A stretch of 16,582 bases of DNA from Chitinophagaceae bacterium UBA5175. Lineage in GTDB: Bacteria > Bacteroidota > Bacteroidia > Chitinophagales > Chitinophagaceae. Shown piece by piece: positions 1-7,486 of the stretch (its first letter is position 1; the number at the start of each line of letters is the position of its first letter). The stretch is taken from contig DHWT01000006.1 of the NCBI GenBank assembly GCA_002413325.1, forward strand, positions 1 to 16,582, given 5' to 3'. The position numbers and the translations under genes are program-made. The notes below the pieces were generated by a model. It was not told where the DNA came from and did not search any database. It saw nothing but the letters and a program-made list of their open reading frames with translations.

Positions 1-1
1 C

Positions 2-190
2 AATCCCGAACCGGAATCCGAAGATGTCCGGACCACTTTATACTGGAATCCCAACCTGACTGTGGATAAGGGGAAGACCAGTTTCACCATTCCATTTTAC
101 AATAGTGATGTCACCCACGAGTTCCGGATTATACTGGAGGGACTCAATGAAGATGGGAAACTCATCCACCTGGAACAGATTGTGGAATAA
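2..190 (+). CDS. C-terminal end of a MG2/carboxypeptidase-like surface protein (5' truncated)
   Basis: Only the last 62 codons are in the window, read in the frame that ends with TAA at 188-190. The peptide contains RTTLYWNPNL, a lysine/glycine turn, then FTIPFYNSDVTHEFRIILEG and ends LIHLEQIVE. This combination (RTT-YWNP, then F.NSD and a beta strand ending in EG) is typical of the C-terminal domain of large Bacteroidota exported proteins annotated as MG2-domain, TonB plug-domain or carboxypeptidase-regulatory-like proteins. Such proteins are anchored in the outer membrane or periplasm; their substrates are mostly unknown. Neither the signal peptide nor the main domains are visible, so the exact family is inferred from the tail alone. 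A 92-base gap separates it from the Nif3-like gene. Confidence 0.72.
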   Translation, partial: NPEPESEDVRTTLYWNPNLTVDKGKTSFTIPFYNSDVTHEFRIILEGLNEDGKLIHLEQIVE

Positions 191-282
191 AGCGTAACGC
201 TGAACGCCTGAAGCATTTGAAAAGCGTGGTGTATTATGAATGGATTCGGTAAGGTTATAATTGAACAACCATAATTGTCCGC

Positions 283-1068
283 ATGAAAATCAGGGAAATC
301 ATTCAACACCTGGAATCGGTGGCCCCGTTGGAATACCAGGAAGATTATGATAACAGCGGGCTGATAGCTGGAAATGCCGAAGCGGATTGTACCGGCATAC
401 TGGTCAGCCTGGACTGTACCGAACAAACGATCCGGGAAGCCAGTGAAAAAAAATGCAATCTCATCGTTTCCCATCACCCGCTGATTTTCAGACCCATCCG
501 GCGCATCATACCGGAAAATGGGGTCGGCAGGTCCCTGATAAAAGCCATCCGGGCGGATATTGCGATATATGCCATCCACACCAACCTGGATCATATCATC
601 ACCGGTGTCAATGCCTCCATAGCGGATAAACTCGGCCTCGTGAACCGTAAAATCCTTTCTCCCAAAGGAATGGATCCCTCCGTTGGGTCGGGGTTGACTG
701 GCGATTTAAAAAAAGCAGTTTCGGAGCAGCAGTTTTTAAGGGATCTCAAAACGGCTTTCGGCGTACCGGTTATCCGTTACAGCCCCCTGACCGGTAATCA
801 GGTATCCCGGATAGCCCTTTGCGGTGGAGCAGGCAGTTTTTTGATTTCCAATGCCTTACAGGCAGGAGCCGGCTTTTTTATCAGCGCCGACATCAAATAT
901 CATGAGTTTTTTAGCGGAGAGGGTAAAATGGTCATCGCAGATATCGGTCATTATGAAAGTGAGCAATTTACAGTGGACCTGCTCCATGATGTTATCCTCG
1001 AAAAATTTCCTAACTTTGCCGTCCTTAAATCGGGCACGCTTACAAACCCGGTCAATTATTATATCTAA
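283..1068 (+). CDS. Nif3-like dinuclear metal centre protein (YbgI/YqfO family, short form)
   Basis: 261 residues of the Nif3/DUF34 family, cytoplasmic proteins that bind two metal ions. Visible ligand motifs are SHHPLIF with His64 and His65, HTNLD with Asp103, and GHYESE near the C-terminus with His223 and Glu227 in the H-x3-E spacing of E. coli YbgI. The N-terminus (EYQEDYDNSGLIAG) is also typical. At 261 residues this is the short form without the PII-like insertion that makes many Gram-positive and Bacteroidota homologues about 360 residues. The biochemical role of the family is not settled; metal storage or delivery, GTP cyclohydrolase I-like activity and damage-control roles have been proposed. 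It is followed after 3 bases by a zinc-ribbon gene, so the two are almost certainly co-transcribed. The ATG at 283 matches the family N-terminus. A weak TATAATTG at 256-263 could be a -7 box. Confidence 0.93.
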   Translation: MKIREIIQHLESVAPLEYQEDYDNSGLIAGNAEADCTGILVSLDCTEQTIREASEKKCNLIVSHHPLIFRPIRRIIPENGVGRSLIKAIRADIAIYAIHTNLDHIITGVNASIADKLGLVNRKILSPKGMDPSVGSGLTGDLKKAVSEQQFLRDLKTAFGVPVIRYSPLTGNQVSRIALCGGAGSFLISNALQAGAGFFISADIKYHEFFSGEGKMVIADIGHYESEQFTVDLLHDVILEKFPNFAVLKSGTLTNPVNYYI

Positions 1069-1071
1069 ACT

Positions 1072-1827
1072 ATGGCCAACGTCAAAGAATTTTCAGTAGA
1101 AGAAAAATTAGCCTCTCTGATCAGTCTTCAGAAGATAGAATCCAAATTAGATGAATATAAAGTATTGAAGGGGGAGCTTCCGATGGAAGTGAGTGACCTG
1201 GAAGATGAGATCCAGGGTCTGAATGCACGGCAGACCCGCGTGGAAGAAGAAATCAACGGCATCCAGGAATTCATTGCCCAGAAAAAGCAGGGCATGAAGG
1301 ATTCTGAGGAACTGATTAAAAAATACGAAAAACAGAGCGAGAACGTAAAGAACAGCCGCGAGTTTGAGGCCATCAATAAGGAAATTGAAATGCAGCAGCT
1401 GGAAGTGAAACTTTCAGAAAAACATATTAAGGACGCCCAGGAAGAAGTGGCTGAGAAAGTCCTGTTGCTCGATAAAGCAAAAAAAGCACTCGCCACCAAG
1501 GAATCCGTACTGAAGAATAAAAAAGAAGAACTCGATAAGATCATCGCGGCTACAGAAAAGGAAGAACGCCATTTTTCAAAATTATCAGCTGAAGCCCGCG
1601 AAAAGATTGAACCCCGGTTACTCCATTCCTACGATCGTATCAGAACCAACTACCGTAACGGGCTGGCTGTGGTTCCGGTGGTTCGCGATGCCTGCGGAGG
1701 TTGTTTCAATGCCATACCCCCCCAGCGGCAGAGTGAAATCCGCCAGCACAAAAAAATTATTGTTTGTGAAAACTGCGGGCGGATCCTGGTAGACAACGAA
1801 CTCAGCGACGGCATTGATGTGAAATAA
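1072..1827 (+). CDS. Coiled-coil C4-type zinc ribbon protein
   Basis: 251 residues. Residues about 10-180 are rich in Glu, Lys, Gln and Leu with heptad-like spacing and almost no Pro, predicting a long antiparallel coiled-coil hairpin. The C-terminus carries a zinc ribbon with two CxxC knuckles, CGGC at 208-211 and CENC at 232-235. This is the architecture of the zf-RING_7/CT398-like family (C4-type zinc ribbon proteins), sometimes labelled nucleic-acid binding, with no firmly assigned function. CT398 of Chlamydia has been linked to sigma54 and secretion factors, but that need not hold here. The start is 3 bases after the Nif3-like stop, so the pair looks like a two-gene operon. A candidate promoter for the next gene begins directly after the stop codon. 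A serine/phenylalanine-rich antisense frame here is only the mirror of the coiled-coil codons. Confidence 0.92.
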   Translation: MANVKEFSVEEKLASLISLQKIESKLDEYKVLKGELPMEVSDLEDEIQGLNARQTRVEEEINGIQEFIAQKKQGMKDSEELIKKYEKQSENVKNSREFEAINKEIEMQQLEVKLSEKHIKDAQEEVAEKVLLLDKAKKALATKESVLKNKKEELDKIIAATEKEERHFSKLSAEAREKIEPRLLHSYDRIRTNYRNGLAVVPVVRDACGGCFNAIPPQRQSEIRQHKKIIVCENCGRILVDNELSDGIDVK

Positions 1828-1830
1828 GCT

Positions 1831-1859
1831 TTTGCCGGATGCCCGGGTCGATTATCTTG
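1831..1859 (+). promoter_or_regulatory. Candidate Bacteroidota promoter for the TPR gene
   Basis: TTTG at 1831-1834, 18 bases, then TATCTTG at 1853-1859, resembling the Bacteroidota -33 (TTTG) and -7 (TAnnTTTG) elements except that the -7 box lacks one T. It lies between the zinc-ribbon stop (1827) and the ATG at 1864, only 4 bases after the -7 box, so the transcript would be leaderless or nearly so. Confidence 0.45.
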
Positions 1860-1863
1860 CATC

Positions 1864-3375
1864 ATGACCCGGATGGCCCATCCCGTATTTATCATAACCT
1901 ATCTGTTTTGTTCCTTTTCATTCATCCCCCCCGGCGGGACGCAGGTTCCCTACCGGTTTGATTTTAATGCAGACTGCCGGAAAGCCTATGATGAAATCAT
2001 CCGGCTGCGGCTCAATGCGGGTAAACAGATACTGGAAGCGGAAAAAAAGGCAGACCCCAATAACCTTATTCCCTGGTTCCTAGATAATTACATCGATTTT
2101 TTCACCCTTTTTTTTAATGAAGATCCCGGGGAATACCAGCGTCGGAAACCATCGGCCGACCAACGCTTGGAGATCCTGAAAAAGGGAGATCCGGCATCCC
2201 CTTTTTATCTGTTTACCAGGTCGGTCATCTATTTCCAGTGGGCTGCCATCGATATTAAATTCGGCGATCGCTGGGATGCCGCCTGGTTGTTCCGCCGGTC
2301 TTTTCTGGCCGGGAAAGAGAACCTGGAAAAATTCCCGGGCTTCCAGCCCTCCCTGATGCTGCAGGGATCCATGCAGGTGGCTGCCGGTACCATTCCCCCC
2401 GGGTATCAGTGGCTGAGCAGCCTGCTGGGAATACGCGGAACGATTGATGCCGGTATGCGTAACCTGGAAAATGTACTGAACAGTAACGATCCGGAAGCCG
2501 TCATTTTTCATGAGGAATCCGCTTTTTATTATCTCTACCTGAAATTCTATATCCTCAACCAACGGGAACAGGTATTCCGGTACGTTCATCATCAAAACTG
2601 GGATACCCGTAATAACCATCTTTTTGCCTATCTCGTGGCCAATCTTTCCCTGAATAATCAGGAGGCAACGGTAACTGAAGAAATCATTAACCATTTAAAC
2701 CGGGATCCCGGCTACCTGGATATGCCACTCTGGGATATGCAAATGGGTTATGCAATGGCTGACCGTCTCGATCCCCAATCCACTGTTTACCTGGAGCGTT
2801 TCCTCAGCCGGTTCAGGGGAAAATTCTATGTAAAAGAGGTGTTGCAAAAGATCAGCTGGATGTATTACCTGCAGCATGAACCGGAAAAAGCACAGGCAGC
2901 ACGGGCACGCATCCTGGTGAGGGGAAATACGGAAACCGATGCTGATAAACAGGCTTTAAAAGAAGCGGAATCCGGCCGGTGGCCCAATCCCATCCTGCTC
3001 AAAGCACGCCTGCTGGATGATGGCGGCTACTATGCCGAGGCCCTCAGATTGCTGGAAGGAAAACAAATTTCTTACTTTCCGGACCCGGCCGATCAGCTGG
3101 AATACAATTACCGGACCGGCAGGATTTATGATGACCTTGGCCGCCCGGTCGAAGCCATGGCCGCTTACCGGGAAGCCCTCCGTCTGGGAGAAAACCGCCA
3201 TGAATATTACGGGGCCCGTGCTGCTTTACAAATGGGTTATATCTATGAAATCCGGGGGGATAAAAAAAATGCGCGGATCTTGTTTAAAAAAGTCCTCGAC
3301 ATGCGGTCGCATGATTATAAAAATGCGCTGGATCAAAAAGCAAAGGCAGGACTGGAACGCTGCGCGGAAGGTTAG
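1864..3375 (+). CDS. Secreted tetratricopeptide repeat protein with TTC39/Iml2-like segment
   Basis: 503 residues beginning with a short basic and then hydrophobic stretch (residues 4-22, ending FSFIPPGGTQ) that looks like a cleavable signal peptide; there is no convincing lipobox. Residues about 385-485 contain TPR-like helical pairs: a pair at 385-400, a good repeat at 411-444 (YRTGRIYDDLGRPVEAMAAY) and another at 446-484 (ALQMGYIYEIRGDKKNARIL). Residues 171-205, with AAGTIPPGYQWLSSLLGIRG followed by a GMRNLENVL helix, recall the LLPP/GF.G signature region of the eukaryotic TTC39/Iml2 family; this is my reading without an alignment. The protein is probably periplasmic and a protein-interaction scaffold; no catalytic motif is visible. 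ATG at 1873 (Met4) is an alternative start. recN starts 32 bases downstream. Confidence 0.85.
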   Translation: MTRMAHPVFIITYLFCSFSFIPPGGTQVPYRFDFNADCRKAYDEIIRLRLNAGKQILEAEKKADPNNLIPWFLDNYIDFFTLFFNEDPGEYQRRKPSADQRLEILKKGDPASPFYLFTRSVIYFQWAAIDIKFGDRWDAAWLFRRSFLAGKENLEKFPGFQPSLMLQGSMQVAAGTIPPGYQWLSSLLGIRGTIDAGMRNLENVLNSNDPEAVIFHEESAFYYLYLKFYILNQREQVFRYVHHQNWDTRNNHLFAYLVANLSLNNQEATVTEEIINHLNRDPGYLDMPLWDMQMGYAMADRLDPQSTVYLERFLSRFRGKFYVKEVLQKISWMYYLQHEPEKAQAARARILVRGNTETDADKQALKEAESGRWPNPILLKARLLDDGGYYAEALRLLEGKQISYFPDPADQLEYNYRTGRIYDDLGRPVEAMAAYREALRLGENRHEYYGARAALQMGYIYEIRGDKKNARILFKKVLDMRSHDYKNALDQKAKAGLERCAEG

Positions 3376-3384
3376 TATTTTCGT

Positions 3385-3392
3385 TACATTTC
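3385..3392 (+). promoter_or_regulatory. Possible -7 box for recN
   Basis: TACATTTC differs from TAnnTTTG at one position and lies 15 bases before the recN ATG in the 32-base gap after the TPR stop codon. A second near match, TATTTTCG, is at 3376-3383. No clear TTTG partner is seen 18-21 bases upstream, so read-through from the TPR gene is equally possible. No LexA-box-like palindrome is visible here. Confidence 0.25.
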
Positions 3393-3407
3393 AGATTAGA
3401 ACGCAAT

Positions 3408-5060
3408 ATGCTGCTTCATTTACAAATACAAAACTATGCGATCATTGAAGAGATCGCGATTGATTTTTCTGAAGGTCTGCAGGTGATTACCGGGGAAACA
3501 GGAGCGGGGAAATCCATTATCGCCGGCGCCCTCTCGCTCGTGCTCGGGGAAAGGGCTGATACCGCTGTTCTAAAACACCGCGACCGCAAAGCCGTGGTGG
3601 AAGCAGCCTTTAGGGTTCAACACCTCAAAGAGGTGGAACAGTTTCTCGCGGAAGAAGAACTGGACCGCGATCAGGAACTGGTTCTGCGCCGCGAAATCAG
3701 TCCCAATGGAAAATCAAGGGCATTCGTAAATGATACCCCGGTCAACCTGGACCAGCTCCGGAGGCTTTGCAGCCTGCTGGTGGACCTGCATCAGCAATTT
3801 GATATCCTGTCGCTTGGGGAAGCCGGCTTCCAGCTGGCTGTTGTGGACGCACTGGCGGCCCATGTCGTTTTACTCGGTCAGTATCATTCGATCTTTCAGA
3901 AATTACAGCATGCAAAACGCGGGCTGGAAGATTTGAAAACCAGGCAGGCTGCGGCGGATAAAGAAAATGATTACCACAGTTTTTTATTTAATGAACTGGA
4001 GGAAGCCGGACTGCTGGAAAATGAATTTGAAGAAGCTGAAATATTATTGAAACGCCAGAGTCATTCGGAAGCTATCAAATCTGTTTTGACCGGAATACAA
4101 TATAATCTCGAAGGGTCCGAACAGCCCCTGGTGCAGCAACTTCGCTTATTCATCCAGCAGCTGGAACCGTTCCGGGCTTTTCATGAAAAGTTTCCGGAAA
4201 TCCTGCAGCGTCTTGCCTCGGTTCATATTGAAATACAGGACCTGGCCGGAGAAATCGAATCGGCAAACAACGGCATCCGGTACGATGCAGAACAGATCGA
4301 AAAACTCAATGAACGCCTTCACCTGGGTTATAAACTTTTCAAAAAGCATCATGTTTCAACAACAGCCGGTCTGATCAGTCTGCGGGACCAGCTGGAGGGC
4401 AGATTGTCGGAGTCATTGCATATCGCAGAAGAAATTCATGCAAAGGAAAAGGAAGTGGAATCCCTGGTGAAAGAAGCCACTGCAGCAGCACGGGTTTTAT
4501 CTTCAAACCGGAAAGCACAAACCGGGCCACTGGAAGAAAAAGTAAACGACCTTCTCAGGAAAGTGGGCATGCCCAATGCCCGTATCCGTGTGATGTGCAA
4601 TGCCACAGAACTAAATGAGCAGGGAACTGACCGGGTTGAATTTTTATTTGATGCCAATAAAAGCGGCCGCTTTGAGCCCCTGAAAAAAGTGGCGTCCGGC
4701 GGTGAACTGAGCCGTCTTATGTTATGTATCAAGTCACTGGTGGCACAGTCGATGGATATGCCAACTTTATTATTTGATGAAATTGATTCGGGCATTTCCG
4801 GTGAAGCCGCCAGGCAGGTAGGAATCATTTTGAAAGAACTTTCCCGTAAAAGACAGGTTATCTGTATAACGCACCAGCCGCAGATCGCCGGGAAGGGCGA
4901 CGCACATTTTTATGTATTTAAAGAATTGCAGGGAGATACCGTACTTACGAAAATACGTCTCCTGGATGGTGAATCCCGTGTTCTCGTTATTGCCAAAATG
5001 CTGTCCGGTGAAAAACCAACCGCAGCGGCAATCGAAAATGCCCGGGAGCTGGTTAACTGA
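3408..5060 (+). CDS. recN: DNA repair protein RecN
   Basis: 550 residues, the usual length for RecN, an SMC-like ATPase that acts early in double-strand break repair by bridging or aligning DNA ends on the nucleoid. The N-terminus (LLHLQIQNYAIIEEIAIDFS) is diagnostic. Walker A GETGAGKS is at 29-36, the ABC signature ASGGELSR at 429-436 and Walker B TLLFDE at 453-458 with the catalytic Glu458, followed by DSGISGEAA. A His (CITHQPQIAG) acts as the switch histidine. Residues about 150-380 are a coiled-coil arm, shorter than in SMC proteins, as is normal for RecN. All ATPase motifs are intact. It lies just downstream of a TPR gene and is convergent with the GIN-domain gene 11 bases away, leaving no space for a conventional terminator. 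In many bacteria recN is damage-inducible; nothing in the local sequence proves that here. Confidence 0.98.
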   Translation: MLLHLQIQNYAIIEEIAIDFSEGLQVITGETGAGKSIIAGALSLVLGERADTAVLKHRDRKAVVEAAFRVQHLKEVEQFLAEEELDRDQELVLRREISPNGKSRAFVNDTPVNLDQLRRLCSLLVDLHQQFDILSLGEAGFQLAVVDALAAHVVLLGQYHSIFQKLQHAKRGLEDLKTRQAAADKENDYHSFLFNELEEAGLLENEFEEAEILLKRQSHSEAIKSVLTGIQYNLEGSEQPLVQQLRLFIQQLEPFRAFHEKFPEILQRLASVHIEIQDLAGEIESANNGIRYDAEQIEKLNERLHLGYKLFKKHHVSTTAGLISLRDQLEGRLSESLHIAEEIHAKEKEVESLVKEATAAARVLSSNRKAQTGPLEEKVNDLLRKVGMPNARIRVMCNATELNEQGTDRVEFLFDANKSGRFEPLKKVASGGELSRLMLCIKSLVAQSMDMPTLLFDEIDSGISGEAARQVGIILKELSRKRQVICITHQPQIAGKGDAHFYVFKELQGDTVLTKIRLLDGESRVLVIAKMLSGEKPTAAAIENARELVN

Positions 5061-5071
5061 CCGGAGCCTGG

Positions 5072-5791
5072 TTACTCCACTTTGTTTACGCTGCCTGCGC
5101 CGGAAATCTGCTGGGATACGCTCGCATTGCCCTTATAGTTAATATTTCCGGCACCACTGACATCCGCTTTCAATTTCACACTGGCGTAAACCTGGGCACT
5201 GCCCGCACCGGAAATCTGAACGGTTGTGTTTTCAGTCAGCAGGTCATAACAGTATGCGTGGCCGGCACCGGACAGATCCAGATCCAGGTCCCGGGCCTGT
5301 CCCCGGAGTTTAACAGAACCACTGCCGGAAATACCGGCAGTGACTTTCGGTGCATCCACTTCCATTTGAATATCGCCGGCGCCGCTGGCCTGCAGGCTCA
5401 ATTCATCGGTGCCTGTAATTTTATTCTGTCCGATGATATCGCTGGATCCTGAAACTTCGATGCTTTTATAATCCGGGGAACTGACATACACGTTGAGATC
5501 CCCCGAAGGAAGCAGGCTGACGCCCTGTTTTGTCTGTATCCGGATCTTATCGCCCTCCTGGCTGACATCTATATAAGACAATATATTTTCATCTCCTTCG
5601 ATTTTCACCGGTTTCAGATCACCCTGGGAAACGAGCAGCCGGATATCCCCGCTGGCTTCAACTTCCCTGAAAGGGGATACCGGCTTTTCAATTGTTTTGA
5701 TAACCCCGTTGCCATGAATCCGTTTTCCCAGGAAACGGCAGGAAACCAGTCCTGAAAAAACAATCAGTGCCAGAAAATAGTACTTTTTCAT
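5072..5791 (-). CDS. Head GIN-domain (DUF2807) lipoprotein
   Basis: 239 residues. The N-terminus is a lipoprotein signal: two lysines, a hydrophobic stretch and the lipobox LVSC with Cys18 as the predicted lipidated residue, so the product is probably attached to a periplasm- or surface-facing membrane leaflet. The rest matches the putative auto-transporter adhesin head GIN domain (DUF2807): an R-V-E-ASGDI start, then SG(A/S)(G/S) turns at residues 114, 136, 155, 174, 194, 212 and 230, spaced 18-22 residues apart. Each turn likely corresponds to one rung of a beta-helix-like fold. The 'adhesin' name comes from domain resemblance; these Bacteroidota proteins have no general proven function and may be stress-related or structural. 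The gene converges on recN and diverges from guaA with 154 bases between the starts. I see no convincing -7 box upstream of its ATG. Confidence 0.92.
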   Translation of the reverse strand: MKKYYFLALIVFSGLVSCRFLGKRIHGNGVIKTIEKPVSPFREVEASGDIRLLVSQGDLKPVKIEGDENILSYIDVSQEGDKIRIQTKQGVSLLPSGDLNVYVSSPDYKSIEVSGSSDIIGQNKITGTDELSLQASGAGDIQMEVDAPKVTAGISGSGSVKLRGQARDLDLDLSGAGHAYCYDLLTENTTVQISGAGSAQVYASVKLKADVSGAGNINYKGNASVSQQISGAGSVNKVE

Positions 5792-5930
5792 AATTGGTTT
5801 TTGAATTGAAAAGTTCGGTTTTTATAATGGTTGGAAAAAAAGATTTCACATAGGACGCCTGTTCCGGGAAAAGGTTACCGCCCGGCTCCAAAATCCGTTG
5901 AAGGACCGGGTAAAAGGCCGATCATTTATA

Positions 5931-5938
5931 TATCTTTG
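5931..5938 (+). promoter_or_regulatory. -7 promoter box of guaA
   Basis: TATCTTTG is an exact match to the Bacteroidota TAnnTTTG box and ends 7 bases before the guaA ATG at 5946, so transcription should start at or within a few bases of the start codon. No TTTG stands at the expected upstream spacing. The box argues against translation starting at an in-frame TTG at 5898, which lies upstream of it. Confidence 0.6.
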
Positions 5939-5945
5939 CGGCTCC

Positions 5946-7478
5946 ATGAATGAAAAGATCCTCATCCTCGATTTTGGTTCCCAGTATACCCAGTTGATCG
6001 CCCGTTCCGTGCGGGAGGCCAACGTGTATTGTGAGATCATTCCCTATCATCAGAAAATTGTGCCGGATTCCTCCCTGAAGGGCATCATTTTATCCGGTTC
6101 TCCCTTTTCGGTTAACGATCCCCAGGCACCGGTGGTACCTGTTAAAATCCTGCACCGGAACTACCCCCTGCTCGGCATCTGTTACGGAGCCCAGCTTACG
6201 GCTAAAGAATTTGGAGGAAAGGTGGCCAACAGCAGCAAACGGGAATATGGCCGGGCACTTTTGAATAAGGTAAAGGATGATGTTCTGCTGCAGGGAGTGA
6301 ACGATATGTCGCAGGTATGGATGAGCCATGCAGATACCATTCTGGAACTGCCGGCGGGATTTGACGTTCTGGCAACAACCGATTCCATTCCCTATGCAGC
6401 ATTCAGAAATAACGGGGAAGGTAATCCCTTATACTGCCTGCAGTTTCATCCTGAAGTATATCATTCCATCGAAGGAAAAAAGATCATCCGTAACTTTCTT
6501 GTGGATGTTTGTGGTTGCAGACAGGACTGGACGGCAGCGCATTTCATCAGTGATTCGGTTGCCGCGCTGAAAAAATCCATCGGCGGCAAAAAAGTGATCA
6601 TGGCCCTCAGCGGTGGGGTGGATTCCACGGTGGCAGCCACCCTGATCCACCAGGCCATCGGTAAACGCCTCTATGGTTTTTTTGTTGACAACGGCGTTTT
6701 ACGAAAAGATGAATTCCAGCAGGTACTGGACACTTATAAACGCATCGGGCTGAACGTGAAGGGCATTGATGCGAAAAAGCAATTCTATAAAAAATTAAAA
6801 GATAAAACCGATCCCGAAGCCAAGCGGAAAACCATCGGGAAACAGTTTATTAAAATATTCATGGAAGAGGCGACCCGGCTGGAGGGTATTGATTTACTCG
6901 GACAGGGTACCATCTATCCCGATGTGATTGAGAGTATTTCCGTTCACGGTCCTTCCCAAACCATCAAATCGCACCACAACGTGGGGGGGCTGCCAAAAAA
7001 AATGAAGCTGGGCCTGGTGGAACCATTGCGTTTTTTATTTAAGGATGAAGTCAGAAGGGTAGGAAAGGAGCTGGGCATTCCGGACGACCTGCTCGAACGA
7101 CATCCATTTCCCGGTCCCGGGCTGGCCATCCGGATACTGGGTGAAGTAAACCCGGAGCGGGTAAGCCTGCTGCAAAAGGCCGACCAGGTTTTTATAAAGG
7201 CGCTCAAAGATCATAAACTCTATGGGACAGTCTGGCAGGCAGGAGCCATTCTCCTGCCGGTAAAAAGTGTGGGTGTTATGGGCGATGAACGGACCTATGA
7301 GTTCACCGTGGCACTGCGGGCTGTCACTTCCGTGGATGGCATGACGGCAGACTGGGCGCACCTTCCCTATGATTTCCTGGCACAGGTTTCGAACGACATC
7401 ATCAACCAGGTAAAAGGCATCAACCGCGTCGTATATGATATCAGCAGTAAACCACCCGCCACCATCGAATGGGAATAA
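5946..7478 (+). CDS. guaA: GMP synthase (glutamine-hydrolysing)
   Basis: 510 residues with the start at 5946, giving the standard N-terminus KILILDFGSQYTQLIAR. The enzyme converts XMP to GMP with ATP and glutamine in cytoplasmic purine synthesis. The class I glutamine amidotransferase domain occupies about 1-190, with the nucleophile Cys79 in GICYGAQ and the His168/Glu170 pair in FHPEV. The ATP pyrophosphatase domain follows, with PP-loop SGGVDS at 222-227. The C-terminal dimerisation domain ends in the conserved KPPATIEWE. All catalytic residues are present. An in-frame extension to a TTG at 5898 exists but would include the promoter box, so the ATG is preferred. The leader is too short for a purine riboswitch. 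The gene for an orphan periplasmic binding-fold protein begins 8 bases after the stop and is probably co-transcribed. Confidence 0.98.
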   Translation: MNEKILILDFGSQYTQLIARSVREANVYCEIIPYHQKIVPDSSLKGIILSGSPFSVNDPQAPVVPVKILHRNYPLLGICYGAQLTAKEFGGKVANSSKREYGRALLNKVKDDVLLQGVNDMSQVWMSHADTILELPAGFDVLATTDSIPYAAFRNNGEGNPLYCLQFHPEVYHSIEGKKIIRNFLVDVCGCRQDWTAAHFISDSVAALKKSIGGKKVIMALSGGVDSTVAATLIHQAIGKRLYGFFVDNGVLRKDEFQQVLDTYKRIGLNVKGIDAKKQFYKKLKDKTDPEAKRKTIGKQFIKIFMEEATRLEGIDLLGQGTIYPDVIESISVHGPSQTIKSHHNVGGLPKKMKLGLVEPLRFLFKDEVRRVGKELGIPDDLLERHPFPGPGLAIRILGEVNPERVSLLQKADQVFIKALKDHKLYGTVWQAGAILLPVKSVGVMGDERTYEFTVALRAVTSVDGMTADWAHLPYDFLAQVSNDIINQVKGINRVVYDISSKPPATIEWE

Positions 7479-7486
7479 AGCGCCAT

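Noticed and set aside
191..201. AGCGTAACGCT palindrome after the first stop codon, considered as a terminator
   Set aside because: Perfectly symmetric around one base, so no room for a loop, and no U-tract follows.
236..274. 12-codon frame upstream of the Nif3-like gene
   Set aside because: Short, no overlap with the next start, no hydrophobic or repeated pattern; consistent with chance.
97..594. 165-codon minus-strand open frame opposite the Nif3-like gene
   Set aside because: It overlaps a well-supported gene with all metal motifs, has no recognisable motif and no promoter; it is a shadow frame.
1128..1544. Serine- and phenylalanine-rich minus-strand frame
   Set aside because: Its odd composition is the complement of Glu/Lys-rich coiled-coil codons of the zinc-ribbon gene.
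5898..5945. N-terminal extension of GMP synthase from a TTG
   Set aside because: The -7 box TATCTTTG lies inside this stretch and the family N-terminus begins at the ATG 5946.
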